Assembly: GCA_030431475.1 (NCBI GenBank)
Contig: JAUIJD010000019.1
Location: 1-64,000, forward strand
Direction of reading: 5' to 3'
DNA: 64,000 nt
DNA from: Verrucomicrobiia bacterium
Lineage (GTDB): Bacteria; Verrucomicrobiota; Verrucomicrobiia; Verrucomicrobiales; Akkermansiaceae
Shown: one piece after another, positions 1-9,400 of the stretch
How the letters are laid out: the number at the start of each line of letters is the position of its first letter
How positions within the stretch are numbered: position 1 is the first letter of the stretch
The notes under the pieces: generated by a model
Seen by the model: only the letters and a program-made list of their open reading frames with translations
Databases searched by the model: none
Told to the model about the DNA's origin: nothing
Made by a program: the position numbers and the translations under genes

Positions 1-53
1 CAATCGAGAGCCCCTCTCCCGAGCCCCGTGAATCGGGACATCCCACGAACACC

Positions 54-485
54 ATGAAGACTTTCTCCGCCAAGCCGTCCGACGTCGAACGCAAGTGGTA
101 CGTGATCGACGCCGAGGACAAGATCCTCGGCCAGGTCGCGGTTGAAGCCGCCCGCCTTCTGCGCGGCAAGCACAAGACGATTTTCACCCCGCACATCGAC
201 ACCGGTGACTTCGTGATCGTGATCAACGCCGACAAGGTGCGCCTCAGCGGCAACAAGGAGCGCGAGAAGATCTACACCAGCTTCAGCGGCTACGTGGGCG
301 GCCAGAAGGTCGAAACGCCCCGCATGGTCCGCAAGCGTCGTCCGGTGCTCCTGGTCGAGCGCGCCGTCAAGGGCATGATCCCCAAGAACCGCCTCGGTCG
401 CGCCCAGCTCGGCAAGCTGAAGGTCTACGCCGGCGGCGAGCACCCCCACGAGGCCCAGCAGCCCGAGGCCTACGAAGTCGCCTGA
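54..485 (+). CDS. rplM: 50S ribosomal protein L13
   Basis: Component of the large ribosomal subunit that binds 23S rRNA early in assembly. The 143-residue product has the normal bacterial length and the family landmarks: W15YVIDA near the N-terminus, LGQVA, a central LLRGKHK, and the C-terminal MIPKNRLGR followed by [17 protein letters not shown]. The ATG at 54 gives the usual MKTFSAKP start. No clear Shine-Dalgarno is visible upstream, which is common in this window. It is followed after 32 bases by rpsI, the near-universal L13-S9 operon, so the two are almost certainly co-transcribed. Confidence 0.98.
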   Translation: MKTFSAKPSDVERKWYVIDAEDKILGQVAVEAARLLRGKHKTIFTPHIDTGDFVIVINADKVRLSGNKEREKIYTSFSGYVGGQKVETPRMVRKRRPVLLVERAVKGMIPKNRLGRAQLGKLKVYAGGEHPHEAQQPEAYEVA

Positions 486-517
486 TTTTCCCCACTCTCC
501 ATTTCATTCCCATCAAC

Positions 518-919
518 ATGAGCGCAGCAGCCACCCAGACCCTCGCCGCCACCGGCCGTCGCAAGACGGCGGTGGCCCACGTCCGACTCAACGAAGGTTC
601 GGGCAAGATCACCATCAACGGCCGAGGATTCGAGGACTACCTCCCGACCCTGCCGCTGCAGAGCACGGTCCTCGCCCCGTTCCAGACCGCGAACCTGCTG
701 AACCGCTTCGACATGGACGTCACGGTCAAGGGCAGCGGACTTCACGCCCAGGCCGGTGCGATTCGTCACGCGGTGTCCCGTGCCCTCACGGCCTTCGACC
801 CGGAACTGCGCCAGGAGCTCAAGCCCCACGGGTTCCTTCGCCGCGACCCGCGCATGAAGGAGCGGAAGAAGGCCGGCCAGCCGGGTGCCCGCAAGCGCTA
901 CCAGTTCTCCAAGCGCTGA
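518..919 (+). CDS. rpsI: 30S ribosomal protein S9
   Basis: Small-subunit ribosomal protein whose C-terminal tail reaches the P-site tRNA. The 133-residue product shows the family features: ATGRRKTAVA near the start, a central LLNRFDMDVTVKGSGLHAQAGAIRHAVSRAL, and the invariant basic C-terminus ending KRYQFSKR. It lies 32 bases behind rplM in the classic two-gene operon and is followed by a strong intrinsic terminator. The N-terminus is a few residues longer than in E. coli (MSAAATQTLAA), which is ordinary variation. Confidence 0.98.
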   Translation: MSAAATQTLAATGRRKTAVAHVRLNEGSGKITINGRGFEDYLPTLPLQSTVLAPFQTANLLNRFDMDVTVKGSGLHAQAGAIRHAVSRALTAFDPELRQELKPHGFLRRDPRMKERKKAGQPGARKRYQFSKR

Positions 920-941
920 TCCTCCGGGACAGAACCTTTCC

Positions 942-979
942 AAAGACCGCGCGCCATCCCGGCCGCGGTCTTTCTCTTT
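942..979 (+). terminator. Rho-independent terminator of rplM-rpsI
   Basis: A perfect 10-bp stem (AAAGACCGCG at 942-951 with CGCGGTCTTT at 964-973) and a 12-base loop, followed by the T-rich tail CTCTTTG. It begins 22 bases after the rpsI stop and ends the ribosomal-protein transcript before xth. Confidence 0.85.
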
Positions 980-1028
980 GCCCGCCTTTGGCCTTTGGCA
1001 TTGGGTCCGGGAAGTCCAGCCTCCCTCC

Positions 1029-1790
1029 ATGCAACTCATCTCCTGGAACGTCAACGGCATCCGCGCCTGCCTCGGCAAGGGCCTCGGCGACTTCCTTCAA
1101 GCCTCGTCCCCCGACATCCTGTGCCTCCAGGAGACCAAGGCCCGGCCCGAACAGGTTCAGCTGCCTCTCGAGTTCGGCGGCTACGATGCCTTCTGGAATT
1201 CCGCGGACAAGGCGGGCTACTCGGGGGTCGCCGTGTTCTCCCGACGGCCGCCGCGATCGGTCGAGCGCGGCATGGGCCAGCCGGAACACGATGGCGAAGG
1301 ACGGGTCCTGACCCTCGAGTTCGACGACTTCCACCTCGTCAACGTCTACACCCCCAATGCCCAGAACGAGCTGCGCCGCCTCCCCTACCGCATGGAGTGG
1401 GATGTCGCGTTCCGCCGACATCTCGAAAGCCTCCGGACACGCGGCAAACCGGTGATCTTCTGCGGTGACCTCAACGTCGCCCATCGCGAGATTGATCTCG
1501 CCCGACCGGCCCAGAACCGCCGGAGTGCCGGTTTCTCCGACGAGGAGCGCGAGGGATTCTCGGAGCTTCTGGACGCCGGCTTCATCGACAGCTTCCGCCA
1601 CTTCCACCCGGATCTCGAGGGCGCCTATTCGTGGTGGAGCTACCGCGGTGGAGCCCGCACACGGAACGTCGGGTGGCGACTCGACTACTTCGGCGTCGAT
1701 CAGGCCTTGGAGTCCGGGATGAAATCGGCCGCCATCCTTCCGGAAGTGATGGGATCGGACCACTGCCCGGTCTCGCTCACCCTGAAGTAG
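1029..1790 (+). CDS. xth: Exodeoxyribonuclease III (AP endonuclease)
   Basis: Mg-dependent AP endonuclease / 3'-5' exonuclease of base excision repair, exonuclease-endonuclease-phosphatase fold. The 253-residue product carries the full catalytic set: N7 in SWNVNGIR, E35 in LQETK, Y107 in NVYTPN, D147 and N149 in GDLNVAH, D219 in WRLDYF, and D244-H245 in GSDHCP. The ATG at 1029 puts the conserved MQLISWNVNG at the N-terminus; an in-frame extension to 885 would overlap rpsI and the terminator and has no family support. It is convergent with plsC. Confidence 0.95.
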   Translation: MQLISWNVNGIRACLGKGLGDFLQASSPDILCLQETKARPEQVQLPLEFGGYDAFWNSADKAGYSGVAVFSRRPPRSVERGMGQPEHDGEGRVLTLEFDDFHLVNVYTPNAQNELRRLPYRMEWDVAFRRHLESLRTRGKPVIFCGDLNVAHREIDLARPAQNRRSAGFSDEEREGFSELLDAGFIDSFRHFHPDLEGAYSWWSYRGGARTRNVGWRLDYFGVDQALESGMKSAAILPEVMGSDHCPVSLTLK

Positions 1791-1827
1791 CCGCCAGCCG
1801 TCATCTCACGCGAGCGGGAAACCCGGC

Positions 1828-2439
1828 TCAGAGTTCTCCGATCGCGGCCATGATCCGGTCGGCCATCCGCGCGTAGCCGTCCTTCCCGGAGAACTGCTTG
1901 AGCTCGCTCTTGCCGAGCACAATGGGCTCGCCGATGTGGACCTCGATCCGAGCGAAGCGGATCCTCCCACTTCCACGGGGCAGGGCGCGCCGCGCGCCCC
2001 GGATCCGGATCGGCTGGATCGGGACTCCCGCCTTCACCGCAATCAGTCCGACACCCGGCTGAGCTTTCCCGAGCGAACCGTCCATCGTCCTTGCCCCCTC
2101 GGGAAACACCAGCACCCGGTTGCCCTCCTTCAGCCGCCGGATGATGGTCTTGAGGCTGCTCATGTCGGGCTTCTCCTGGTCGACCGGGATCGAATTCCAC
2201 TGACCATAGAGCCACTCGAAGAACCCCTTTTTGAAAAGGGTCTTGCGCGCCAGGAAGTGCATCTCGCTCTCGTAAAGCGTGCCGATCAGCGGAGGGTCGA
2301 GGAAACTCTGATGATTCGCCACGACCAGCACCGGCCCCTTCTCCACCAGCCGCCCCCTCCCGCGGACCCTGAGCCCGAACACCGAGCGGAACGCGCACCG
2401 GAAAATCAGCCAGCCGGTCCAGTAGATCCAGCGCATCAT
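1828..2439 (-). CDS. plsC: 1-acyl-sn-glycerol-3-phosphate acyltransferase
   Basis: Lysophosphatidate acyltransferase that makes phosphatidic acid for membrane lipids. The 203-residue protein has the acyltransferase block I motif H-x4-D (N42-H43 to D48 in ANHQSFLDPP) and block III FPEGAR (112-117), with a hydrophobic N-terminal segment (about residues 4-20) for membrane association. Its ATG overlaps the cmk stop by 4 bases (ATGA), so it is the last gene of tyrA-aroA-cmk-plsC and is probably translationally coupled. The order cmk-plsC is common in many bacteria. Confidence 0.93.
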   Translation of the reverse strand: MMRWIYWTGWLIFRCAFRSVFGLRVRGRGRLVEKGPVLVVANHQSFLDPPLIGTLYESEMHFLARKTLFKKGFFEWLYGQWNSIPVDQEKPDMSSLKTIIRRLKEGNRVLVFPEGARTMDGSLGKAQPGVGLIAVKAGVPIQPIRIRGARRALPRGSGRIRFARIEVHIGEPIVLGKSELKQFSGKDGYARMADRIMAAIGEL

Positions 2440-3095
2440 GGTTGCTTTCGGAGCTCGAGACCCTGCCCTTCCAGCAACGAGACGGCGGCATCGACCCCGC
2501 TCTCGATGGTGTGCTTGGAGGTGTCCAGAATGGCCGCGCCTTCGGCGATCTTCAAGGGAGCCGTCTTGCGGGAACTGTCCTCGCGATCCCGGTCGTGGAC
2601 GGCGTCCACCTCCCCCATCTCCACGCGCCGGTTGGCACGCACGTCGGCGTCGGCATCGATGTAGATCTTGAACGGGGTGTCCGGGAACACCACGGTCCCG
2701 ATGTCCCTTCCCTCCATCACCACATCGGTGAACCCGAGGTAGCTCCGCTGGAGATCCACCAATCGATGCCGAACTTCGGGAATCGCCGCCACGGTCGATA
2801 CCGAGCGGTTCACCGCCTCGCTGCGCAGCTCGGCGCCCGGGCGTTCGCCATCGACCGTGATCGTCGAGACCCGCCCATCGACGCCGCACTCGAGGTCCAT
2901 CCCATCCAGGGCGGCGATCACTGCGGAGGGATTCTTGGGATCCACGCCGAGCTCCAGCACCTTCCAGGTCACCGCCCGGTACATCTCGCCGGAACTCACC
3001 ATGGTCAGCCCGAACCGCTTCGAGAGCTCGCGGGCGAGGGTGCTCTTGCCCGAGGCGGCGGGACCGTCGATGGCGATGGCGATGTGATGGTTCAT
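2436..3095 (-). CDS. cmk: Cytidylate kinase
   Basis: Phosphorylates CMP/dCMP with ATP in pyrimidine salvage. The 219-residue protein has the P-loop GPAASGKST at residues 11-19, the substrate-side segment VSSGEMYRAVTW, and DVVMEGRDIGTVVFPD followed by KIYIDADADVRANRR, all typical of bacterial CMP kinases. It overlaps aroA upstream and plsC downstream by 4 bases each. The aroA-cmk pairing is widely conserved and supports the assignment. Confidence 0.96.
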   Translation of the reverse strand: MNHHIAIAIDGPAASGKSTLARELSKRFGLTMVSSGEMYRAVTWKVLELGVDPKNPSAVIAALDGMDLECGVDGRVSTITVDGERPGAELRSEAVNRSVSTVAAIPEVRHRLVDLQRSYLGFTDVVMEGRDIGTVVFPDTPFKIYIDADADVRANRRVEMGEVDAVHDRDREDSSRKTAPLKIAEGAAILDTSKHTIESGVDAAVSLLEGQGLELRKQP

Positions 3096-4456
3096 GAAAC
3101 GACCGGGACGATGGGAAGTGCGAAGGATTCCGCCCCGCGGCGCTCGGCCACGACGGCGTCAAGTTGCTGCGAAAAGCCCGGATACGAAGTGCGCACGCAG
3201 GCTGTGTCAAGCACCCGCGTCTCTCCCTCCGCGGAAAGCCCGGCAATAGCGAAGGCCATCGCGATGCGGTGGTCCCCGTAGCTCCGGACCTCGGCGCCCC
3301 GCAGCGCCCCGCCCCGGATCTCCATTCCGTCCTCGAACTCGGTGACATCCGCCCCCATCGCCCGCAGGTTCTCGAGGGTCGTCGCAATCCGGTCGGTTTC
3401 CTTCACCCGCAACTCGCGGGCATTCCGGATCGTCGTCGTCCCCTCGGAAAGCGCGGCGGCGACAGCCAGCACCGGGATTTCGTCGATCAGGTTGGGAATC
3501 TCCTCGCGGCGCAACTCCGTGCCCTTGAGGCGGGCGCCGTGGATCTCGACGTCGCCGTAGGCCTCGCCCACCGCCGAGGCGACGGGACGGCGGATGACCG
3601 TGGCCCCCATGCGCTCGATCACATCGAGGATGGCCGTGCGCGTCGGATTCAGGCCGACACGCCGCACCACCAACCGGGCCCCGGGACGGACCGCGGCAGC
3701 CACCACCCAGAAGGCGGCGCTGGAAATGTCACCCGGCACATGGAACTCGCGACCTTCGGGAACCTGGCGGCCCTCGATGGAAATGGCGTTGCCCTCCTCG
3801 GTGATACGCACACCGAAAGCCTCGAACATTCGTTCGGTGTGGTCCCGGGTTGTCGCCGGCTGCACCGCCGTCGTCACCCCATCGCAGAAAAGACCGGCGA
3901 GCAGCACCGCGCTCTTCACCTGAGCGCTCGCGACCGGAAGCTCGTAGCGGATCGGCTGCAGCGAGGACGGATGGATCCGCAGCGGCGCGCAGCCCTCCTT
4001 GTCTCCCAAGGCGTCGATCCTCGCCCCCATCTCACCCAGCGGTCCGGTGATGCGCCCCATCGGGCGGCCGGAAAGCGACGCGTCGCCGAAGAGCTCGGAA
4101 CCGAAGGCCTGCCCCGCCAGCAGACCCGCCAGGAGGCGCATGCCCGTTCCGGAGTTGCCGCAGTCGATCGGCGCCGACGGTGCCGAGAGCGCCATCGCCC
4201 GGCCCTCGATCTCCAGGGAAGTCGGACCGAAGCCTTCCATTTCCTCAAGCACCCGGCACTTCACCCCGCAAGCCTGCATGGCTCCGAGGGTATTCAGGCA
4301 GTCTTCGCTCGGAAGGAATCCGGTGATCGAGGAGGTCCCACGGGCCAGGCCGGCGATCATGGCGGCCCGGTGCGAGATGCTCTTGTCACCCGGAACCTCC
4401 AGGTCGACGTCGAATGTCCCGATCGGGCGGACCTGAAATGCTTCTCCCTCACTCAT
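3092..4456 (-). CDS. aroA: EPSP synthase (3-phosphoshikimate 1-carboxyvinyltransferase), class II type
   Basis: Transfers the enolpyruvyl group of PEP to shikimate 3-phosphate, the sixth step of the shikimate pathway. The 454-residue protein has PGDKSISHR at its N-terminus, GNSGTGMRLL, and GDHRIAMAFAIAGL near its C-terminus. It also shows the four motifs used to define class II enzymes: GDKS, SAQVK, RDHTE and NPTR. I chose the ATG at 4456 (MSEGEAF); a longer in-frame start would lie deep in tyrA. It overlaps the tyrA end by 8 bases and cmk by 4, in one operon. Confidence 0.95.
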   Translation of the reverse strand: MSEGEAFQVRPIGTFDVDLEVPGDKSISHRAAMIAGLARGTSSITGFLPSEDCLNTLGAMQACGVKCRVLEEMEGFGPTSLEIEGRAMALSAPSAPIDCGNSGTGMRLLAGLLAGQAFGSELFGDASLSGRPMGRITGPLGEMGARIDALGDKEGCAPLRIHPSSLQPIRYELPVASAQVKSAVLLAGLFCDGVTTAVQPATTRDHTERMFEAFGVRITEEGNAISIEGRQVPEGREFHVPGDISSAAFWVVAAAVRPGARLVVRRVGLNPTRTAILDVIERMGATVIRRPVASAVGEAYGDVEIHGARLKGTELRREEIPNLIDEIPVLAVAAALSEGTTTIRNARELRVKETDRIATTLENLRAMGADVTEFEDGMEIRGGALRGAEVRSYGDHRIAMAFAIAGLSAEGETRVLDTACVRTSYPGFSQQLDAVVAERRGAESFALPIVPVVS

Positions 4457-5318
4457 CGCGTTGATCTTCACGAATGGCGGTCGCCGCCGCGTGCCTGTCA
4501 CGCGCGAGCTCCAGCCATCGACGGAGCGCTTCATGGTCGCCACGCTCGATGATGGCAAGCATTTCGCTGAGGCTCTCGCGCGCCTCGCGCAGGGGTTCCG
4601 TCAGGGCCCCGGCGTTCTCCATCAGAATCTCGCTCCACATCCCCACCTCGCCGGCCGCGACCCGGGTGGTGTCCCGCAGCCCGCCGCCACCGAACCTCGC
4701 ACCCTCCGGAGGATTCATCGCCACCGATGCCGTCGCCGCCGCCATCACATGGGGCAAATGGCTGATCCTCGCGACCAAGCGATCGTGCTCGGTTGCCCCG
4801 ATCCAATGGACGCGGCAGCCGACGCTTCGCCAGAATGCCTCGAGGCGCCCGCATGCCGGATCGCCCACCCCTTCCTCGTCGGTCAGAAGGCAGGCGGATC
4901 CCTCGAAGAGATCCGCCCGCGCCGCGGCGAAGCCCTGCTGCTCGGAGCCGGCCATCGGATGCCCGCCGATGAAGTCGACACCCGCTTCGCGAGCCATCGG
5001 TCCGAGCGACGCATGGACGGCTGACTTCACACTGCCCACATCCGAAATCGTGACGCCCTCCCCGAGTCCGACCTCCAGCGCCTGCCTCAGGAGGCCGGGC
5101 ATGGCCCCCACCGGCACGCTCAGGAGCACCAGATCCGCCCCGGCCAGCGCGTCGGCCAGATCGGGGGTCGCCCCGTCGATCCCGGCGGCACGAGCCAGAT
5201 CGACGGTTTCCCGTCGTCTCGCCCAGAGCGAGCACGGCACCGAATCCTTCAGCGCGAGTGCCACCGACCCGCCCAGCAAGCCACCTCCGAGAACGGCGAC
5301 CTTGGAATACTTCCTCAC
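4449..5318 (-). CDS. tyrA: Prephenate/arogenate dehydrogenase
   Basis: NAD(P)-dependent dehydrogenase of tyrosine biosynthesis. The 289-residue protein opens with a Rossmann fingerprint (GGGLLGGSVA from residue 11), followed by LVLLSVPVGAMPGLL, DVGSVK and the family signature FIGGHPMAGSEQQG, then LVARISHLPHVMAAA. It lacks a fused chorismate mutase or ACT domain. The start is a GTG at 5318, fixed by the Rossmann strand and by lack of room upstream. It is the first gene of tyrA-aroA-cmk-plsC. Its immediate upstream region is occupied by the terminator of the preceding lipoprotein gene, so its own promoter is not obvious. Confidence 0.93.
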   Translation of the reverse strand: MRKYSKVAVLGGGLLGGSVALALKDSVPCSLWARRRETVDLARAAGIDGATPDLADALAGADLVLLSVPVGAMPGLLRQALEVGLGEGVTISDVGSVKSAVHASLGPMAREAGVDFIGGHPMAGSEQQGFAAARADLFEGSACLLTDEEGVGDPACGRLEAFWRSVGCRVHWIGATEHDRLVARISHLPHVMAAATASVAMNPPEGARFGGGGLRDTTRVAAGEVGMWSEILMENAGALTEPLREARESLSEMLAIIERGDHEALRRWLELARDRHAAATAIREDQRDE

Positions 5319-5322
5319 GGTG

Positions 5323-5359
5323 AAAAAACACGCGAGCCGGACGCAACGGCCCGGCTCGC
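5323..5359 (-). terminator. Rho-independent terminator between lipoprotein gene and tyrA
   Basis: A perfect 9-bp stem (GCGAGCCGG at 5332-5340 with CCGGCTCGC at 5351-5359) with a 10-base loop. On the minus strand it is followed by GTG and then six T at 5328-5323. It lies 28 bases after the stop of the 5388-5819 gene, and the T-run ends only 4 bases before the tyrA GTG. Confidence 0.85.
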
Positions 5360-5387
5360 AAGACGAATTGTCAGAGGAACCGCCGCG

Positions 5388-5819
5388 TCAGGGAACGCGG
5401 AAATACTTCTTCTCCGAAGCCGGATAGGTGGGATCCGCCACCAGGGTGCCGCTCGGGATGTCCTTCACGTCGATGATCTTGTTGTTGAACGGACTGAACA
5501 CGAATCCCGGCTTCCCGGGGACCGGACGCGCCACCTGGGTCGAGGGCTTCGGATCCACAGCCGGCGGATCGGGATCATCCGGCTTCTCGGTGATCATCGG
5601 CCGATCGTCGCCCGACGACCCCGTGCCCCCGGCGAGCGTATCCCCCTCCTGCTCCATCTTTTCCTTCTCCGCCTTCAACTCCGCCTCGGTCTTCCGGGCG
5701 TCGTTGGCCGCCACATCCGGCCCGGGAACCGGCGGCGGATCTTCGGGATACGGAGTACAAGCCGTCGGCACCAGCACGGCGGCCGACGCGAGCAGCGCGG
5801 TCATCAAGAAATGTTTCAT
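5388..5819 (-). CDS. Small acidic/proline-rich lipoprotein, function unknown
   Basis: Predicted secreted lipoprotein of 143 residues that I do not recognise. It has a type II signal peptide with the lipobox VPTAC (C21), then a low-complexity linker rich in P, D, E and K with a short K/E-rich helix (KTEAELKAEKEKMEQEG). The C-terminal segment of about 50 residues (KPGFVFSPFNNKIIDVKDIPSGTLVADP) looks like a small conserved verrucomicrobial module, but this is from memory. The start at 5819 is set by the signal peptide. It is monocistronic, with a terminator directly downstream and a divergent IF-1-like gene upstream. Confidence 0.75.
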   Translation of the reverse strand: MKHFLMTALLASAAVLVPTACTPYPEDPPPVPGPDVAANDARKTEAELKAEKEKMEQEGDTLAGGTGSSGDDRPMITEKPDDPDPPAVDPKPSTQVARPVPGKPGFVFSPFNNKIIDVKDIPSGTLVADPTYPASEKKYFRVP

Positions 5820-5937
5820 CAGTCGATCGTTGGGGTTCCTGTTTCTCCAGCGGAGCCGGGGCGCAGAAATGTTCACACTCCTTCCCCCGAGGTCAAGCCA
5901 AGGCCCCAACCGCTTGCATCCACCCGCCCGGCGTCGG

Positions 5938-6174
5938 ATGCTCCTGCCCGTGTACGAAGCTCCGATCGAAGCCGAAGCCGTTATTGTCAGTGTCCGGAAA
6001 GCCGGCGTCTTCGACGCTCGCCTCCCCAACGGCAAGATCACCTGCGCCCATCTCGCAAAACATCTGAAGGCATCCGCACCCGAGTTCGCGGAAGGCACCC
6101 GGGTCGTGCTCGAACTCACCCCTTTCGATTTCGACGCCGCCCGCATCAGCCGGCGCGCGCGGGCCGCCGGGTAA
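5938..6174 (+). CDS. Translation initiation factor IF-1-like S1/OB-fold protein
   Basis: A 78-residue protein whose body aligns by eye with IF-1: EAEAVIVSVRKAGVFDARLPNG (IF-1: EGKVVEALPNAMFRVELENG), KITCAHLAKHLK (HKVLAHISGKMRK), then RVVLELTPFDFDAARISRR (KVTVELSPYDLTRGRITYR). It should therefore be an OB-fold RNA-binding protein. It differs from housekeeping InfA by a longer N-terminus, the insertion KASAPEFAEG and a basic RRARAAG tail, so it may be a second, specialised copy. Start is ATG 5938; a GTG at 5950 is an alternative. It stands alone, upstream of a structured intergenic region and pyc. Confidence 0.72.
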   Translation: MLLPVYEAPIEAEAVIVSVRKAGVFDARLPNGKITCAHLAKHLKASAPEFAEGTRVVLELTPFDFDAARISRRARAAG

Positions 6175-6199
6175 AAAACAGCCGCCTCATAAAAAAGAA

Positions 6200-6261
6200 G
6201 CGGCCCGGTCGATCATCCTCAGGAAAACCCAAAAACCTAAAGGAACTTTCAACCGGGCCGC
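6200..6261. other. Long-range inverted repeat, candidate structured RNA or atypical terminator
   Basis: A perfect 10-bp inverted repeat (GCGGCCCGGT at 6200-6209, ACCGGGCCGC at 6252-6261) encloses 42 bases. Inside, the minus strand can pair TCCTTTAGG with CCTGAGGA around a T-rich loop. On the minus strand the outer stem is followed by TTCTTTTTT (ending near 6191), as in an intrinsic terminator, yet no minus-strand gene lies upstream of it. It sits between the IF-1-like gene and pyc. Confidence 0.5.
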
Positions 6262-6416
6262 CTACTATTGTCGCGACACCCGGAGGATGGACGTCGAACC
6301 AACGGACGTCAAGCTGAAAAGTGCCTTCCAGTCCTCCAGATTTCCAAGGACGAGCTTCCATTTCGGCACGATTCCCCTTGGCCGCCGCCGAAGGCACCCT
6401 CTAGGAAAGGGCCAGC

Positions 6417-9400
6417 ATGAGTTCCGACAAGCTGATGGCCGCGAATCGCGGCGAGATCGCCATCCGTATTTTTCGCGCCGCCACCGAGCTGAGCCTTCGA
6501 ACGGTCTCCATCTACGCCCAGGAAGACCGCTTCTCGCGCCATCGCTTCAAGGCGGACGAGGCCTACAAACTCGACGAGGAAAAGGGCCCGGTCGGAGCCT
6601 ACCTCGACCCCGAGGGCATCGTCGCGCTGGCCAAGGCGAAGGGCGTCACGCTGATCCACCCGGGCTACGGCTTCCTCTCCGAGAACCCCGACTTCGCCCG
6701 TGCCTGCACACGGGAGGGCATCACCTTCGTCGGTCCGTCGCCGGAATTGCTCGAGCAGATGGGTGACAAGACCGCCGCCCGCGAGCTGGCGAAGCGATTC
6801 GACGTCCCCGTCCTCCCCGGCACCGAGGAGCCGGTCACCGACCCGGCCGAAGCGGCGAAGATCGCCGAGGAGATCGGCTTCCCGCTCATCATCAAGGCCG
6901 CCTTCGGCGGTGGCGGCCGGGGCATGCGCGTCGTCAAGCGGGCGGGCGATCTCCCGGGCCTGCTCGGCGAAGCCCAGAGCGAGGCCGAGAAGGCCTTCGG
7001 AAACCCCGCCGTATTCCTCGAGCGCTACATCCCCCGCGCCAAGCACATCGAGGTCCAGATTCTCGGAGACCGCCACGGCAACGTGGTGCACCTCCACGAA
7101 CGCGACTGCTCGGTGCAACGTCGATACCAGAAAGTGGTCGAGATCGCCCCCTCGGTGGAACTCGATCCCGTGGTCCGCGGCGAACTCTGCGATGCCGCCG
7201 TGCGACTCGCCAAGGGCATCGGCTACAACAATGCCGGCACCGTCGAGTTCCTCTACGACATGGATCGACAGGACTGGTTCTTCATCGAGATGAACCCCCG
7301 CATCCAGGTCGAACACACGGTCACCGAATGCGTCACCGGCATCGACCTCGTCCGCTCGCAGATCCTCGTCGCCGAGGGACACGAACTCCATGGCGACGAG
7401 ATCGGCATCCCGGCCCAGGACGACATCCCCTGCAACGGCTACGCGATCCAGTGCCGGATCACGACCGAAGATCCGGAGCGCCAGTTCGCCCCGGACTACG
7501 GGCGCATCCTCAACTACCGCTCGGCGGCGGGCTTCGGGGTCCGACTCGACGCCGGCTCGGGCGACGCCGGATCCGAGATCACCCCCTTCTACGACTCGAT
7601 GCTGGTGAAGCTCACCACCATGGGCCGGAACTTCGAAACGGCCTGCCAGCGCATGGACCGGGCCCTGCGCGAGTTCCGCATCCGGGGCGTGAAGACCAAC
7701 ATCCCGTTCCTTGAAAACGTCATCGCCGACGAAACCTTTCGCGACGGCCAGGCCCACACCAAGCTGATCGACAGCAAGCCGGAGCTGATGCGCTTCACGG
7801 CACGCCGCGACCGCGCGACCAAGCTGCTCAACTACCTGTCGGACGTCACCATCAACGGCAACCCGACCGCCAAGGGCTGGAAGCCGAAGGAGCCCATCCT
7901 CCTGCCGAGGATCCCCCACCCCCGCCCCGCCGAGGCCTTCACCGGACAGGGTTCGCGCGAACTCCTCCTCGCGAAGGGGCCCGATGACTTCTGTCAGTGG
8001 ATCCTCGACCAGAAGCGCCTCCTGATCACCGACACGTCGATGCGGGACGCCCACCAGTCGCTGATCGCGACGAGGATGCGCACCCGCGACATGCTCAACA
8101 TCGCCGACGCCTACGCGGCCGGCCTCCCCGGGCTCTTCTCGCTGGAGATGTGGGGTGGCGCGACCTTCGACACCGCGATGCGCTTTCTCAAGGAATGCCC
8201 GTGGCAACGCCTCCGGGACCTGCGCGAGCGGGTTCCCAACATCCTCTTCCAGATGCTCTTCCGCGGCTCGAACGCGGTCGGTTATTCCAACTACCCCGAC
8301 AACGTCGTCGCCGGCTTCGTGAAGCACGCGGCGGACTCCGGGATGGACATCTTCCGCATCTTCGACTCGCTCAACTACCTGCCGAACATGCAGGTGGCGA
8401 TGGAGGCCGCCCGCGAGCACGGCCAGGTGCTCTGCGAAGCCGCGGTCTGCTACACCGGCGACATCCTCGACTCGAGCCGCACGAAGTACTCGCTCGACTA
8501 CTACCTCGGAAAGGCCCGGGAGCTCGAGAAGATGGGAGCCCACATCCTGGCGATCAAGGACATGGCCGGGCTCTGCAAACCGCAGGCCGCCTACGATCTG
8601 GTCCACGCGTTGAAGCAGGAGATCGGCATTCCCATCCATTTCCACACCCACGACACCTCGGGACTGAACGCCGCATCGGTCATCGCCGCCGCCCGGGCCG
8701 GTTGCGACATCGTCGACCTCGCCATGGCCTCGATGTCCGGATCGACCTCGCAGCCCAACCTCAACTCGGTCAGCTCGGCCCTCGCCAACTCCGAACTCGA
8801 CCCGGGCCTCGACTTCGACACCCTCAACGAGATCTCCGACTACTGGGAGGAGACCCTGCTCCAGTACGAACCCTTCGACTCCGCCCCGCGCGCCGGCACC
8901 GCCGAGGTCTACGAGCACGAAATGCCGGGCGGCCAGTACACCAATCTCCGCGAGCAGGCCAACGCCATGGGCCTCGGTCATCGCTGGCGCGAGATCGCCC
9001 GCACCTACGCCGAGGTGAACCAACTCTTCGGCGACATCGTCAAGGTCACCCCCTCCTCCAAGGTGGTCGGCGACATGGCGATGTTCCTCATCACCCGCGG
9101 CATCAAGCCGGCCGACGTGCCGAAGCTGAAGCCGGGCTCGATCGACTGGCCCGAGAGCGTGATCGACATGCTTTCCGGCGGACTCGGCCAACCCGACGGT
9201 GGCTGGCCCGCCGACGTGCAGCAGGTCGTCCTCAACGGCCGCCCGGCCACCACCGACCGTCCCGGCGACCTGGCGGAACCCGTCGACCTCTCGAAGGAGG
9301 CGGAGCGCTTCGTGCGCAAGCCGGACCCGAAGGCGGACGACATCGCGAGCCCCGCGGTGCAGGACGCCCTCTACTCCCACCTCATGTATCCGAAGGTCTA

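Noticed and set aside
6146-6397. Minus-strand ORF upstream of pyc
   Set aside because: Overlaps the IF-1-like gene end and the structured region, with no domain-like content.
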